Assembly (NCBI RefSeq): GCF_030384665.1
Contig: NC_083674.1
Coordinates: 930,001 to 994,000, forward strand
DNA from: Lodderomyces elongisporus
Lineage: Eukaryota; Ascomycota; Pichiomycetes; Serinales; Debaryomycetaceae
DNA: 64,000 nt
Direction of reading: 5' to 3'
The notes below the pieces were generated by a model. That model was not told the DNA's origin and ran no database searches. It saw nothing but the letters and a program-made list of their open reading frames with translations. The number at the start of each line of letters is the position of its first letter. Position 1 is the first letter of the stretch. Below, one piece after another: positions 50,769-60,633 of the stretch. A program made the position numbers and the translations under genes.

Positions 50769-51611
50769 TTATTCGACCAACACACCGCGTACTAAATAAA
50801 TTGTATCGCCGTTTTTGAATAAAGTAGCCTTCTGAGTTGTCTTTACGAGTTTAGGTTCTTCTGTAGTTTCCTTTTGAAAAATGTGGAGTTTTTCTTCAAT
50901 TTTAGTAGTCGAGTTATTGATGTTGCGTATTCGCAAAGTATCAGCAATTGAGTCAAGTGATCTTCCAACACTCCAGTTTTTAGAAACAAAAACACCACGC
51001 CTTGTTGTATTTTCAACTTCCGCAGCAGAATCTCCAATGTATATGCACCACAAGTATATTCTATCTGCAGCCGCAATCTTAGCGTCGCCTTTGGCTTCCT
51101 TCTTCAATTTAGCCAAATCTGCAAACTTATTGCTTGAACTTTTATCTTTTGAGCCAAAGAAACTCGAAATTTTGTTTGAGCTGCTAGTCTCCTTCTTATT
51201 TAAAAACTTTTGCAACTTCTTGAATGCGCTAGTCCCAGCTACGTCACCAACTCTAAATTGTGTCTCCTTAATCGTGCGTGGCGGTGGCGGGCTTTTTAAT
51301 CTCTCATCGAGAAGTTTCCTATCAGCTGCTCTATCTGGGAATAACGTCTTGGAAGAAACAGATGATGTAGGTGAGGCTGTGTTATCTCGGCTTGGTGGCG
51401 GTGGCAGATTGTAAAACTGCTTGGTATAGGGACAATGATGTTTTTCCAAAGAACTATGTTGTGAACAAAATGTTTTTTTGCAGTATTCACATGTAATTGG
51501 TAATAAATCAAGTTGGTTGCATAAAGAGCAGTTCTTCCCCACATCCAAAATGCCCTGATCTTTGGATGGTCGCTGCTCCTTATCTATGAATAAATTGGCC
51601 ACGGAAGACAT
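50769..51611 (-). CDS. CUZ1: AN1 zinc-finger Cdc48/proteasome partner Cuz1
   Basis: Cuz1 links Cdc48 and the proteasome and protects cells from arsenite-induced ubiquitinated proteins. The chosen ATG (51609-51611) gives 280 residues beginning MSSVANLFID; the frame extends 48 codons upstream as a Phe/Leu-rich, non-conserved stretch. The AN1 finger is intact: C-x2-C-x9-C-x2-C-x4-C-x2-H-x5-H-x-C (about 28-57, in CSLCNQLDLLPITCEYCKKTFC and the following HHC). A Pro/Ser-rich linker and Lys/Ser-rich middle lead to a C-terminal ubiquitin-like domain (about 185-280). Length is close to S. cerevisiae Cuz1 (274). A perfect Rpn4 site lies 233 bases upstream. Confidence 0.88.
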   Translation of the reverse strand: MSSVANLFIDKEQRPSKDQGILDVGKNCSLCNQLDLLPITCEYCKKTFCSQHSSLEKHHCPYTKQFYNLPPPPSRDNTASPTSSVSSKTLFPDRAADRKLLDERLKSPPPPRTIKETQFRVGDVAGTSAFKKLQKFLNKKETSSSNKISSFFGSKDKSSSNKFADLAKLKKEAKGDAKIAAADRIYLWCIYIGDSAAEVENTTRRGVFVSKNWSVGRSLDSIADTLRIRNINNSTTKIEEKLHIFQKETTEEPKLVKTTQKATLFKNGDTIYLVRGVLVE

Positions 51612-52150
51612 ACTTGGTTCATGGAACTTGGAAAAAAAACAAAGAAAAAAAAGAAACAAATGAATAAAAGGTAAACCCTTAAACAGATTCAATATCGAAA
51701 AAGAGAATTGGAAAAGGGTACAAGGGGAGAAAAAAAAATGAAAACCTTGTTTCAAAATCTTATCGGCTATTTATATAAATTGAGGGGGGGTGGCGCTGGT
51801 CTTAGTAATCACTGTTGGTCACTGTTGGTTACTGATGGTTATTGGTGGCAAAGTACAATCTATTAGTAACGTATTCCCTTTGCGTCCTAATTGAGATTAT
51901 TGTGGAGGTCTCAGACTGCACAATCTTTTTTTACGAAATCATCACCAGAAAAATAAATTTTAAAACCAAAAAAAAAAAAGAAACAAAATCAAAAAAATAA
52001 AAAAAAAAGAAAGAAATTACGGCAGCTGATTAATATTTGGACTAAGAATATAATAAGCCAGAAAAAAAGGCAAGACAAGACAAGAGAAGAGAAGGTTCAA
52101 GAACAATTTATACTTCAAGATTAGATTTAAACCGATTTATACATAATAGC
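51612..52150. promoter_or_regulatory. Divergent promoter of CUZ1 and RPP1
   Basis: It contains a CACTGTTGGT repeat (about 51810-51832), the PACE site at 51844-51852 and poly-A blocks near RPP1 (51966-52015). No gene is seen. Confidence 0.6.
51844..51852 (+). promoter_or_regulatory. PACE (Rpn4-binding) element
   Basis: The bases GGTGGCAAA match the proteasome-associated control element exactly. The site lies 233 bases before CUZ1, a gene known in S. cerevisiae to be induced by Rpn4. A chance 9-mer match in a given 540-base spacer is unlikely, though the motif preferred by Candida Rpn4 may differ. Confidence 0.55.
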
Positions 52151-53062
52151 ATGACATATGATTTAAATATACCATGGCCTGTTGACAACTACAATGCTAA
52201 ACCCACAGAGGCTCAACAGACTAACTTGGTAAACACAATAGTGACAAACTATGCACTTGGTGTAACCCATCAAGCTATCAATTTCACCGTCAATGAATCG
52301 GTAAAGATACCCACGGGTAGTCTAGATTTAATCAATCCTATTCCCGTAAAGTCACTATTGTCTAGACTCAGACCTGTATGTCCCGATCTCAAACTATATA
52401 GTCGAATAACCTTGGTTGTTAGTGATACTTCGAAATTGCAAGGATTGAGTAAATTGCAAAGTTGTTTTGATTTGATTGCCATGCAGCCATTGAATGAGAA
52501 GGCTTTGCAAATGACTGTAATGAATGTTGAATGTGACTTGATCAGTTTTAACTTATCATCCAAATTACCATTTTTCCTCAAATTCAAAACCATTGGGAGT
52601 GGAATCCAAAAGGGAATCCGATACGAAATCAACTATTCGCATATTGTCAGCGGAACAAAGGGCTATGTCAATGATAACGTTAATTCAAACTTGCTCAAGA
52701 AAAACTGGTTTAGTAATGTCTTACAATTGATTAGAAGTTCGCGGTCTAAGGCGTTAGTTGTATCTAGTGGTGCTCAAAACCCATTACAAGTACGCAACGG
52801 CAATGATATTCTAGTCTTATTAAAGACTTTGGGACTTGATAGCAGTAGAGCAAAATCGTGTATTACTATGGAATCTGAAAATGCTCTTGTTAATGGAAGG
52901 TTGCGTATCAAGTCTCATAAGCAAGCTATATCCATTGGAGATGAGAAGTTGGTCAATAACGATCACGAGGATAGCGAGAAAAGGAATAATGCTCTGGGTT
53001 ACAAGAGGAAAATATCTGAAACACCTATAGGCAAGATCTTGAAGAAAAGCAAATACGTATAA
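52151..53062 (+). CDS. RPP1: RNase P/MRP subunit Rpp1 (p30)
   Basis: Rpp1 is a shared protein subunit of RNase P (tRNA 5' maturation) and RNase MRP (rRNA processing). The 303-residue protein starts with the family signature YDLNIPWP and shows the TIM-barrel pattern of p30 proteins: LYSRITLVVSDTSKLQGLSKLQSCFDLIAMQPLNEKALQM (about 80-119), the CDLISFNLSSKLPFFLKFKTI strand-helix unit, GIRYEINYSHIV (about 154-165) and ALVVSSGA (about 200-207). The C-terminal 60 residues are a charged tail with a basic end (KRKISETPIGKILKKSKYV) that may act as a nuclear signal. S. cerevisiae Rpp1 is 293 residues. Convergent with ELA1, 181 bases apart. Confidence 0.92.
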   Translation: MTYDLNIPWPVDNYNAKPTEAQQTNLVNTIVTNYALGVTHQAINFTVNESVKIPTGSLDLINPIPVKSLLSRLRPVCPDLKLYSRITLVVSDTSKLQGLSKLQSCFDLIAMQPLNEKALQMTVMNVECDLISFNLSSKLPFFLKFKTIGSGIQKGIRYEINYSHIVSGTKGYVNDNVNSNLLKKNWFSNVLQLIRSSRSKALVVSSGAQNPLQVRNGNDILVLLKTLGLDSSRAKSCITMESENALVNGRLRIKSHKQAISIGDEKLVNNDHEDSEKRNNALGYKRKISETPIGKILKKSKYV

Positions 53063-53135
53063 GACGGTTGGTCTTTTGAAACAAAAAGAGCGGGGAAGAC
53101 AAAGAAGAAGAAGAAGAACAAGTAGAATAAATCAA

Positions 53136-53187
53136 GTTTGTTTGTTTGTTTGTTTGTTTGTTTGTTTGTTTGTTTGTTTGTTTGTTT
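53136..53187. repeat. (GTTT)13 microsatellite
   Basis: Thirteen uninterrupted GTTT units in the RPP1-ELA1 convergent spacer, followed by two interrupted copies to about 53222. Confidence 0.92.
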
Positions 53188-53243
53188 ATGTTTTGTTTGT
53201 TTGTTTATGTTTTGTTTGTTTTATTTTTCTTTTATTAATCTAC

Positions 53244-54269
53244 TTAACTGAAAATGGAAGATTTTATTTGTTTAATTTTACTTGGTGGTTCCTTCCCCAG
53301 TTCCTTTGTGGACACTCTTATTGATTTTTCAACGGGTCTTGGTTTTTGAACACGCCGTGGCGAGCTAATAGGTGGCTTCCGCTTGTGGAGAAATATCGAT
53401 GGTGGTTGTTGCTGTTGCTGCTGTCGCCTTCTTTTTGCAATTTGCTCAAGCTCCTCAGCACTAGGTGGAGGATTTGGTGAGATGGATCTTTCCTCTACTT
53501 GAGGCTTAATACGGCTTATATCATGTGTCTGTAGTTGTGGTTGCGATTGCAGTTGCAGTTGCGATTGCAGTTGTGGTTGCGAGTATTTTGATGAAGCTAG
53601 TACGGTTCTTCTCAGGATTGGTTTTCTCGGTACCCTCAAAGGTAGTTCACTTTTGAAATTGAATGCATCATACGGATCGTATCGTTTTTGTGGTTGCTTC
53701 CCAAAATATATCTGTCTACTTTGAACATCTCTCGTTGCTTTGCCAAGTATAGAGTTTTTATTCCACGGCTGTGTCGTCAGTTGGCGATATCCACCACCAG
53801 TTCCTGAGTAATTTCTAATCTTTCTTGATGGATCTCTGAGTAATTCACTTACTGCAACAACTTGATTTTTCTGCTTCTCTTTCCTCAAAGATTCCTGCAT
53901 ATGTTGAAGTCTCTTTCTTGAATTCTTTCGAAACTCATCTCTCTCTTTGACATATTTATTGTACAATGACTTATATGGCATCGTCTCACCCACATCCTCT
54001 AATGGGCCGATATCCGGCGGTCTGTCGGGGAAGTCCTTTATTATTAAAGACCGCCAAAGCTTGTCACTATAAGGTAGTAGTTGTGTGGAACTTGATTCAA
54101 GCTGGTCTAGTTGTTTTGCAGACATCATAGCTAGCACTGGCTCTAGTAAATGATATGGGGTAGTCCCTACATCCAGAAGCTGAAAGACGTGACGTTTGAT
54201 GCATTGTTGTGAAAGATGTAATAGTGTGGGGACACCACTACGATGTCGATTTTCTCTCGTGTATTCCAT
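53244..54269 (-). CDS. ELA1: Elongin A homologue Ela1
   Basis: Ela1 forms a complex with Elc1 and Cul3 that ubiquitinates RNA polymerase II stalled at DNA damage. The 341-residue protein opens with the elongin A BC-box region (VPTLLHLSQQCIKRHVFQLLDVGTTPYHLLEPVL, about 13-46), then the F-box-like part (MSAKQLDQLESSSTQLLPYSDKLWRSLIIKDFPDRPPDI) and the LYNKYVKERDEFRKNSRKRLQ helix (about 102-122). The rest is basic and disordered: a Gln/Leu repeat (about 230-250), Pro-rich runs and an RRRQQQQQQPP stretch. S. cerevisiae Ela1 is about 379 residues. A CACGTG lies about 155 bases upstream. Confidence 0.88.
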   Translation of the reverse strand: MEYTRENRHRSGVPTLLHLSQQCIKRHVFQLLDVGTTPYHLLEPVLAMMSAKQLDQLESSSTQLLPYSDKLWRSLIIKDFPDRPPDIGPLEDVGETMPYKSLYNKYVKERDEFRKNSRKRLQHMQESLRKEKQKNQVVAVSELLRDPSRKIRNYSGTGGGYRQLTTQPWNKNSILGKATRDVQSRQIYFGKQPQKRYDPYDAFNFKSELPLRVPRKPILRRTVLASSKYSQPQLQSQLQLQSQPQLQTHDISRIKPQVEERSISPNPPPSAEELEQIAKRRRQQQQQQPPSIFLHKRKPPISSPRRVQKPRPVEKSIRVSTKELGKEPPSKIKQIKSSIFS

Positions 54270-55223
54270 TGAAGTCCTTCCTTCTTTGAATTTGTAATAT
54301 GTTTCAATAGCAGACTCGACTAGTGTTGCAGTTATATAACAGTTATCTAGATGCTGTTGTTGCTATAACTGTAGCTAGAGTTGTAACTGCTTTGCAATCT
54401 AGATGCGCGCACATAGTAAAGTCACGTGAATCCACTGTAAAATAAATATAAAAACGAAAAAGGAACCTTGCGCGCATTCACTGAACTCTCAAAGAATAAA
54501 CAGCTGCTACCATCCCGCACTTTGATGCACACACACACATACACATTCTCTCTTTTTCACGTACGTACGCAAATACATACACAGACCCAATGTTTCCTTA
54601 GCATCTTTAAAAACCAATGAATGAAATTTATTTACAATGTGCAAACAAGATTTTTCCTCAACATTAGGAAAACTTCTTCAAAGCTTTCAAGGGTTGGAGA
54701 TTTGTATCATGCTCTTATTGAACTAATTTCATTTTTTTTTTTTCCCTTTGGTATTTTCAATTTTCTCATCGATATTACTATATTGTAAGGCTGAACTCTG
54801 TTTATGAGAAGAAGGCAGATACTTTTTATTCGCTTCAATTTACAATAAAGTTCTCTCTTTTCTTTTACACTCAAATACCAATCTTTAAATTGTGATACTC
54901 AGAAAAAGAAATACAAATTTGCAGAAATAAAAAAAAACAAAGCAAAACATCTTGTTAAACAAAATTGTACTTTATTTGAAAGAACCATTTTCTACAAAGG
55001 ATTAAAGTAGTCAACTATTTCTTTTCCTAGAAAAAAAAATGAAAGCTCACCAAGACTAACTTTTCAATTTCTTAAATTCATTTTCTTTAATTCATTTTCA
55101 TTTCTTTTGCAGTGTATATATACTGTCGTAGATATACATACACAAAGAAAATATAAAGTTCACCTATATATATATATGGATTTAGAAATGTATAGGATCA
55201 AATGTTTTTTACAATTTATACAA
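54270..55223. other. Spacer between ELA1 and the phosphate transporter gene
   Basis: It contains TGCGCGCA-type patches (about 54402-54410 and 54470-54478), a CACGTG at 54423-54428 between them, a CTAGATGC direct repeat near 54347 and 54398, and AT-rich sequence. No gene is supported. Confidence 0.5.
54423..54428. promoter_or_regulatory. CACGTG E-box upstream of ELA1
   Basis: The context GTCACGTGAAT is the Cbf1-preferred form. It is 154 bases before the ELA1 start and is flanked on both sides by GCGCGCA patches. Confidence 0.35.
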
Positions 55224-58200
55224 TCAAAACTTAAGTGCATCACTGATACCAAATCCAACAGTGATGATGACTATGAAACAAATCAATGTTGTTGCTGCAC
55301 CTCTCAAGATAAACGTATTCACCGTTAAATAGTGTTTACCCACTTCGTCTCGCATACTAATCGCTGTAACATTGGGGAATCCACACGAGGGCAATGCCGA
55401 GGCAATCGATGCTGTTAATGCGGTAATAACAATCAATAAATTAGGATGTGGGGTTGGCAAACCATCACCAACTTGCTTGATAAGCGGCACCAAAATGAAT
55501 GCAGAAACTGTATGTGAGATAAATGTAGCAATGACCAATGCCAAACAGCCAAAGATAATAGCAATTGCATAAACATTAAAGTCCTCGACTCTATCTTGCA
55601 ATGATGTTGCCACGGTGGAAAGAAGACCTGAACTGGTTACAGCTTTACTCAAAGACAACGAGCCAAGAATAAGCACAATGATGGATAATGGATACGAGTT
55701 GAGATCATCAACACGCAATAATCCGGTCGAGTAGAATAACACAATGGGAATACATGAAATAATACCATTTTCACCAAAAGTGCTTTCGATTTTCTGCATC
55801 ACACACCACAAAATAATGGTTACTACAGTAACAACAAAGACAAAGATCTGCTTAAAAGTCCATTTGTCCTTGATTGGTGTATATTTCTTCAACGTGACAT
55901 TCTTCATGTTGAATGTGGTAAACAAAAGAACCCATGTGAGTAATAAGCAAATGATGGAGACCGGCAATGCAACGGCAAACCAGTTACCCCAGTTTGGACT
56001 AGTCATGTATTCGAATGCAATGATATTCTGTGGAGAAGCAATGGGACTTGCCATACCTGCTATATTGGAAGCCAAGGCAACACCAAGCACAAGCGCTTGC
56101 GCAACAGGGCTATCGGTTGGCAAAGTCCTCAACACCGGTTGGATCAATGAGAAACACAAGACTGGTGCAGCAACATTGGATATCCACATTGCCAAAAATA
56201 AACTTACACACATAATTGCCAAAAGCACGTATTTTGGGTTGGTACCTGCAAAAGCAAGCATAAAGGATGAGACAACTTTGGCGACATTGTATTTGGATAA
56301 TGCTGCTGCCAAGGTAAAACCACCCATCAAGATCATCACTGTTGAGTTCCACATTGCACCCAAGACCAATTTGGATGCATCTGAGGCTTCCATTGGTGTA
56401 TCGGTACCATCAATTTTGCACACTTTACATGTCACTGCCAAGAGTGGCACCAACATCGCAGTTGTGTAAAGTGGAATTGCTTCACTTGCCCAAAGCATAG
56501 CACACGCAACCAATACGGCAAGACAACGACCCTGGACTGGATCATTAAGTGTTTTCACCGACATCAAGATTGCAAATACAATCACAGTGAGTGCAATTTT
56601 AATGACTTGAGCAGTGAGTAAACCTGCTGGCACTTTAATTTGTTTTCCGCCAAGAAATTTGGGTAATTGCACATCCTTCATTCTTATGTGCATCATTGAA
56701 TTAACAACATTTCCTTCATCACCCATCTTGGTGTTTTGGACAGCGGCATTGTCCAAGTCCAAATTGTAGGAACTTTTTTCCAAGGATAACAAATCCTTCC
56801 ATACAGTGTTTCTTTCAAACACAATGTGGTCACGTAAATGCGATCTCAAGTCATTCTTGACATTCTCCAAATCGTGTCTTGTGGTCTTAGTGTGTAATTT
56901 TCCCGAGAACAAGGCGTAAATCTTGATAATCTCATCAATCTTGTAGTCCAAATTGGCCAAGGTGGTTGGTTTAAATGCACGAGAGTTTGCAGGAAGGAAA
57001 TTCTCGACAAAGTCTTGCTTGATCGAGTAGCCGCAAATCTTGTCGAATTTTTTACAAATCTTGAGGAAACCGACACGGTTAAGCTCAATGTATGATTTCA
57101 ACTCAGATAAGTTGATAAACAAGGCAACAGCGTTTTTCTTCATTGTCACTTTGAATTGATGTTTAACGTTGAAATAGGTTTGATTTAACAAAACCGAATC
57201 TTCTTTGCTGTGGAAACCATCATCATCGTCGTCGTCATCATCATCATCATCATCATCATCCGAGTCTTCCTCAACACCAATTGTAGCACCTGCTTGTTTT
57301 TCCAAATCTTGCATATTGTGTTCTTGTAATTCATCGTGTTCGTTTCCAATATGATTAATTGTGTCAAATATACTCGCATTTGTCACTGTTCTAGCCAATG
57401 TAGATCTAAGGTGGTATTGGCTATGGTCCACTTCGTCATTGATGGTGGTGGGGTCAATGTTGTATGCATTAGTGTGGCGAAAGAGTTCGTCCACGTCGAT
57501 ATTGTTTTTTCTGAGGTCAACAAGTAATCTGTCATACGAGTGGAAAATCTCTGCTTCCTTTGTCTTGTAAAATTGATTAATCTTGTCCAATTCTGTAAAT
57601 AATTGTTTGGCAAAGACATACAATGGATCAAATTCAAGAGATTTGGGGTTTGAGTGGTTTTCGTCTTCGTTATCAATGATTTTATCGATAATTTTTTGAT
57701 TGGTGTTGAATGTCAATGAGTGTTCTTGTTCAGTTGAAGAGCTAGCAATTTCTCCAGTATATGTTCTAATTTCTGCTTCTGCTTCTAAACCAGTACCAGT
57801 ACCAGCGCCTATTGCGTCCTGAGTATCCTTTTTGCCGTGGTCAGCGTCAAAATACTGCAACTCAACTTCACTACCGTTTGCACTATCGCTGCTCTGTTTT
57901 TCAAGGTCTGATTTACGAAGCTTGGAAAATATATTTTTTGCCAAGCGTTTTTTGATGTTGTTGGAACCGGATTTTTCCTTGTCATTGTAGAGCCCCGCAT
58001 CGGAAGAATTTGAACTCGTATTGCTATTATTGTTATTGTAAGGACTATTATTTTTATTCTTTTTGTTGTTTCTGTTGTTTCTGTTGTTGTAATTGTTACC
58101 TTCTTCACCACCATTAATATTACCAGAGTTCTTGTCGAGCAGCTTCAAATGTTCCAAAAACTCAGTGATGGTTATACTGTCATTTTTAGCGCTAAAATCT

Positions 58201-58334
58201 TCATCTTGTGATCCGTTATTGATCAACTGATCTTGTTGAAGTTTGTATATGATTTTTTTCAATGTTGGGTAATTGACATAGTTATCCTGCCATTCTGGAA
58301 CAGCATTAAACTTTAACGAGTGTGAAAACTTCAT
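55224..58334 (-). CDS. PHO87: Low-affinity phosphate transporter with SPX domain
   Basis: This membrane protein of the Pho87/Pho90/Pho91 group imports phosphate, and its SPX domain senses inositol polyphosphates to restrain uptake. The 1036-residue protein starts MKFSHSLKFNAVPEWQDNYVNYPTLKKIIYKLQ, the SPX entry. SPX helices continue at about 235-285 and 385-430, separated by unusual Asn-rich (about 75-112), Glu/Asp and Asp-run (about 355-372) inserts. The C-terminal half has about twelve membrane segments of the SLC13/DASS type, including ASNIAGMASPIASPQN, a sodium-symporter-like signature. S. cerevisiae members are 881-923 residues. Whether it is plasma-membrane (Pho87/90) or vacuolar (Pho91) cannot be decided, so the symbol is nominal. 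Confidence 0.85.
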   Translation of the reverse strand: MKFSHSLKFNAVPEWQDNYVNYPTLKKIIYKLQQDQLINNGSQDEDFSAKNDSITITEFLEHLKLLDKNSGNINGGEEGNNYNNRNNRNNKKNKNNSPYNNNNSNTSSNSSDAGLYNDKEKSGSNNIKKRLAKNIFSKLRKSDLEKQSSDSANGSEVELQYFDADHGKKDTQDAIGAGTGTGLEAEAEIRTYTGEIASSSTEQEHSLTFNTNQKIIDKIIDNEDENHSNPKSLEFDPLYVFAKQLFTELDKINQFYKTKEAEIFHSYDRLLVDLRKNNIDVDELFRHTNAYNIDPTTINDEVDHSQYHLRSTLARTVTNASIFDTINHIGNEHDELQEHNMQDLEKQAGATIGVEEDSDDDDDDDDDDDDDDGFHSKEDSVLLNQTYFNVKHQFKVTMKKNAVALFINLSELKSYIELNRVGFLKICKKFDKICGYSIKQDFVENFLPANSRAFKPTTLANLDYKIDEIIKIYALFSGKLHTKTTRHDLENVKNDLRSHLRDHIVFERNTVWKDLLSLEKSSYNLDLDNAAVQNTKMGDEGNVVNSMMHIRMKDVQLPKFLGGKQIKVPAGLLTAQVIKIALTVIVFAILMSVKTLNDPVQGRCLAVLVACAMLWASEAIPLYTTAMLVPLLAVTCKVCKIDGTDTPMEASDASKLVLGAMWNSTVMILMGGFTLAAALSKYNVAKVVSSFMLAFAGTNPKYVLLAIMCVSLFLAMWISNVAAPVLCFSLIQPVLRTLPTDSPVAQALVLGVALASNIAGMASPIASPQNIIAFEYMTSPNWGNWFAVALPVSIICLLLTWVLLFTTFNMKNVTLKKYTPIKDKWTFKQIFVFVVTVVTIILWCVMQKIESTFGENGIISCIPIVLFYSTGLLRVDDLNSYPLSIIVLILGSLSLSKAVTSSGLLSTVATSLQDRVEDFNVYAIAIIFGCLALVIATFISHTVSAFILVPLIKQVGDGLPTPHPNLLIVITALTASIASALPSCGFPNVTAISMRDEVGKHYLTVNTFILRGAATTLICFIVIITVGFGISDALKF

Positions 58335-59190
58335 TGCTCTTGCCCTTCAACCAAAATAGGAAAAAAAAATTATTAAATTGAATAATAGCAAGTATGAATA
58401 GAACAACAGCAAAGGTTTGTAGGAAAAAAAAACAAAAACAAAAAACAAAAAAGCTTGAAATTTATAAGGGATTTGTTACTTTTTTGGAATGTAGTTGTAA
58501 ATGGTAGACCCTTTTCTTTCAAGAATAATCTATGGATCGTAGTTACCTGTCAAACTAATCGATAAGAAAATGAAAATGGAACTTATAAAGGTGGGTTGAT
58601 TGATTTCTTGATTTCTTGATTTCTTAACTACTTGTTTTCTCAATCTCTTGATTACCTGATTTCTCAATTTCTTGACTGGTTTGTAGTAATGTTGTACTGT
58701 GAGCTAGTCGTAAATATATGGTTGCAACGGTGGTTTGAAAGAAGATCTTTGTTTAATTCTTAAAATGGTTAAGCATCGTGTGACCTTTTAAAGTCCCCAA
58801 AAATTTTCTTTTAATTTAATTTTCCATTTTTTTTTTATATATATTTTTTTGTTTTATTTTTTCTTGATAATAATAATAATAATAATAAATTTTTTGTTTT
58901 ATTTTTTCTTTTTTTTGTTTTTTTCTTTTTGTTAAAATGTGAAAAAGGCAATTAGGCTTCAATGAATTACTTTGCCTTGACTGGTTTTGTAAAGGAGTCC
59001 TATAGCCCTCTATGGTTATTGAGCTTGGAGACCAGCGTTCATGTTCCTTATTCCATGTTTTGTTAAGTTTTCTCTTTTTTTTTTTGATGCACAATTTGCT
59101 AATTACATCTTCATCACACACACTACAAACTTCCTTCACGCCTTGGACTTGAAGCATTCGAATACACGAGACGCCCCTCGCACACACCCC

Positions 59191-59200
59191 CCCACGTGGG
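59191..59200. promoter_or_regulatory. CCCACGTGGG, Pho4-type site
   Basis: This 10-bp palindrome contains CACGTGGG on both strands, the high-affinity form bound by the phosphate regulator Pho4. It is about 860 bases upstream of the SPX phosphate transporter. The motif is exact; regulation is inferred. Confidence 0.4.
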
Positions 59201-60321
59201 CCATTTCTTTCTTCTTAAATTTCTCCTTTCCCCGAAATTTTTTTTATTTTTTATTTTTCTTTTAACAAAAATTTGATAGCTTTTTTTTTTATCAATTACA
59301 TCGGTAAAGGCACAAAAGTTGTGGATACTAAGAATATATCTATAGTCTATGTATGCTTATTTTTATAAAGCTTTTTTTTTTTAAAAAAAAAAATACAATT
59401 TTGCACCAGTAGAGAGAGTGTCTATTGTAAGGAAGTTGAAACTAACCTATGATATAAGCTACTCCACCCACCACCAATAAAAGAAGGGTTTTCTTGTCCT
59501 TCTTCCTTCAACAGCATCTCTTCTTTCCTCCTTTCCCGTTATTCTTTCCTTTTGCTTCGACTTTACTTCATCGGACAAAACTAAAAAAAGAAAAAAATAA
59601 AAAAATAAAAAAAATAAAAAAATAAAAAACAAGAATAAAACAAGAAAAAAAATTTCTTTTTTTTTTAATTTCTTGGCTTCAAAATAAAAAAGGAAGCAAA
59701 TACCGAAGCCGCACATATTACCATAAATAGTAGCCACCCTCTAAAGGTGCATATTGACCATATATATATATATATATGTGTATGTTTGTTCTTTGAAAGT
59801 TTTTCCTATCCATATAAATTATAAAGTGAAATAAAGTATACTGCTAGTAAAGACTTTATGAAAGCAAACACCTTATAAAGCAAGACGTATAAGCATACTT
59901 GAAAAGAAAAAGGAACAAAAAACAAGGGAAACTGAATCAACCATCACTGCTCCCTTTATGGAGTCCTTTCTTTTAGAGCTTTGTTTTCCATCGTGTGCCA
60001 TTAATGAAAAAAAAATAAAAAATTAAAAAATTAAAAAAAAATTAAAAATTAAAAATTAAAAAAAAAAATAAATAAAAAATCGAATAAGGTGGATAAGAAT
60101 GGGGAATACTTAGAGCTGTTTCCATACGAACCTAAATGAGAGAATAAGCAATAATGCTACTGCTTCAAAACCCATAAACATACACATTCACGAGACAGTC
60201 TATTAAAGAACTAACACACTGCAATAACAAACACTCAATTCAACCGGACCAAAATAAAAAAAAATAAAGATATTGATTTCGCTGTTCAATGATACTGAAA
60301 TACACTGTCTAGTGGCTAATG

Positions 60322-60328
60322 TCACGTG
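60322..60328 (+). promoter_or_regulatory. TCACGTG site upstream of DUG2
   Basis: This Cbf1-type motif lies about 305 bases before DUG2. Cbf1 controls sulfur metabolism genes with Met4, and Dug2 degrades glutathione, a sulfur store, so the pairing makes sense but is inferred. Confidence 0.4.
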
Positions 60329-60633
60329 CACTTGTACTCTTTTTTTTTTTTTTCTCTCTCTCTCTCTCACACACTCTCTGCTCACTTTATTTTATTTTAT
60401 TTTTACTTTTATTTTTTTTACAACCAAATACAATATAATAATAATAAAAAAAAAAGAAAAGGAGAAGATTGTAAAAAAGAATAACAGTGCTTCTCGTCAC
60501 GCTGTAAAACGATAAGGTTAAAGTCATTTTCTTGCAACAACAAAACAGTTCATCCAATCTTTTACTAAAAGAAAGGAAGCAAGCAAGCAAATATTTTGTT
60601 TCTTTCACGATAAGTGTTCCAAAGAATCAAGAG

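Larger units (their letters stand above)
58335..60633. other. Long divergent spacer between the phosphate transporter and DUG2
   Basis: This 2.3-kb spacer is the longest in the window. It has poly-T/poly-A blocks, a T11A11 palindrome (59372-59393), A/T-only repeats (59584-59640, 60006-60080), a TA run (59762-59777), a CCCACGTGGG (59191-59200) and a TCACGTG (60322-60328). The DUG2 frame is open from a TTG at 60532, but only the ATG at 60634 is a normal start. No gene or RNA was recognised. Confidence 0.5.

Noticed and set aside
55744..56469. 241-codon open frame antisense to the phosphate transporter
   Set aside because: It is a shadow of the membrane-segment codons on the opposite strand; no start context or domain is seen.
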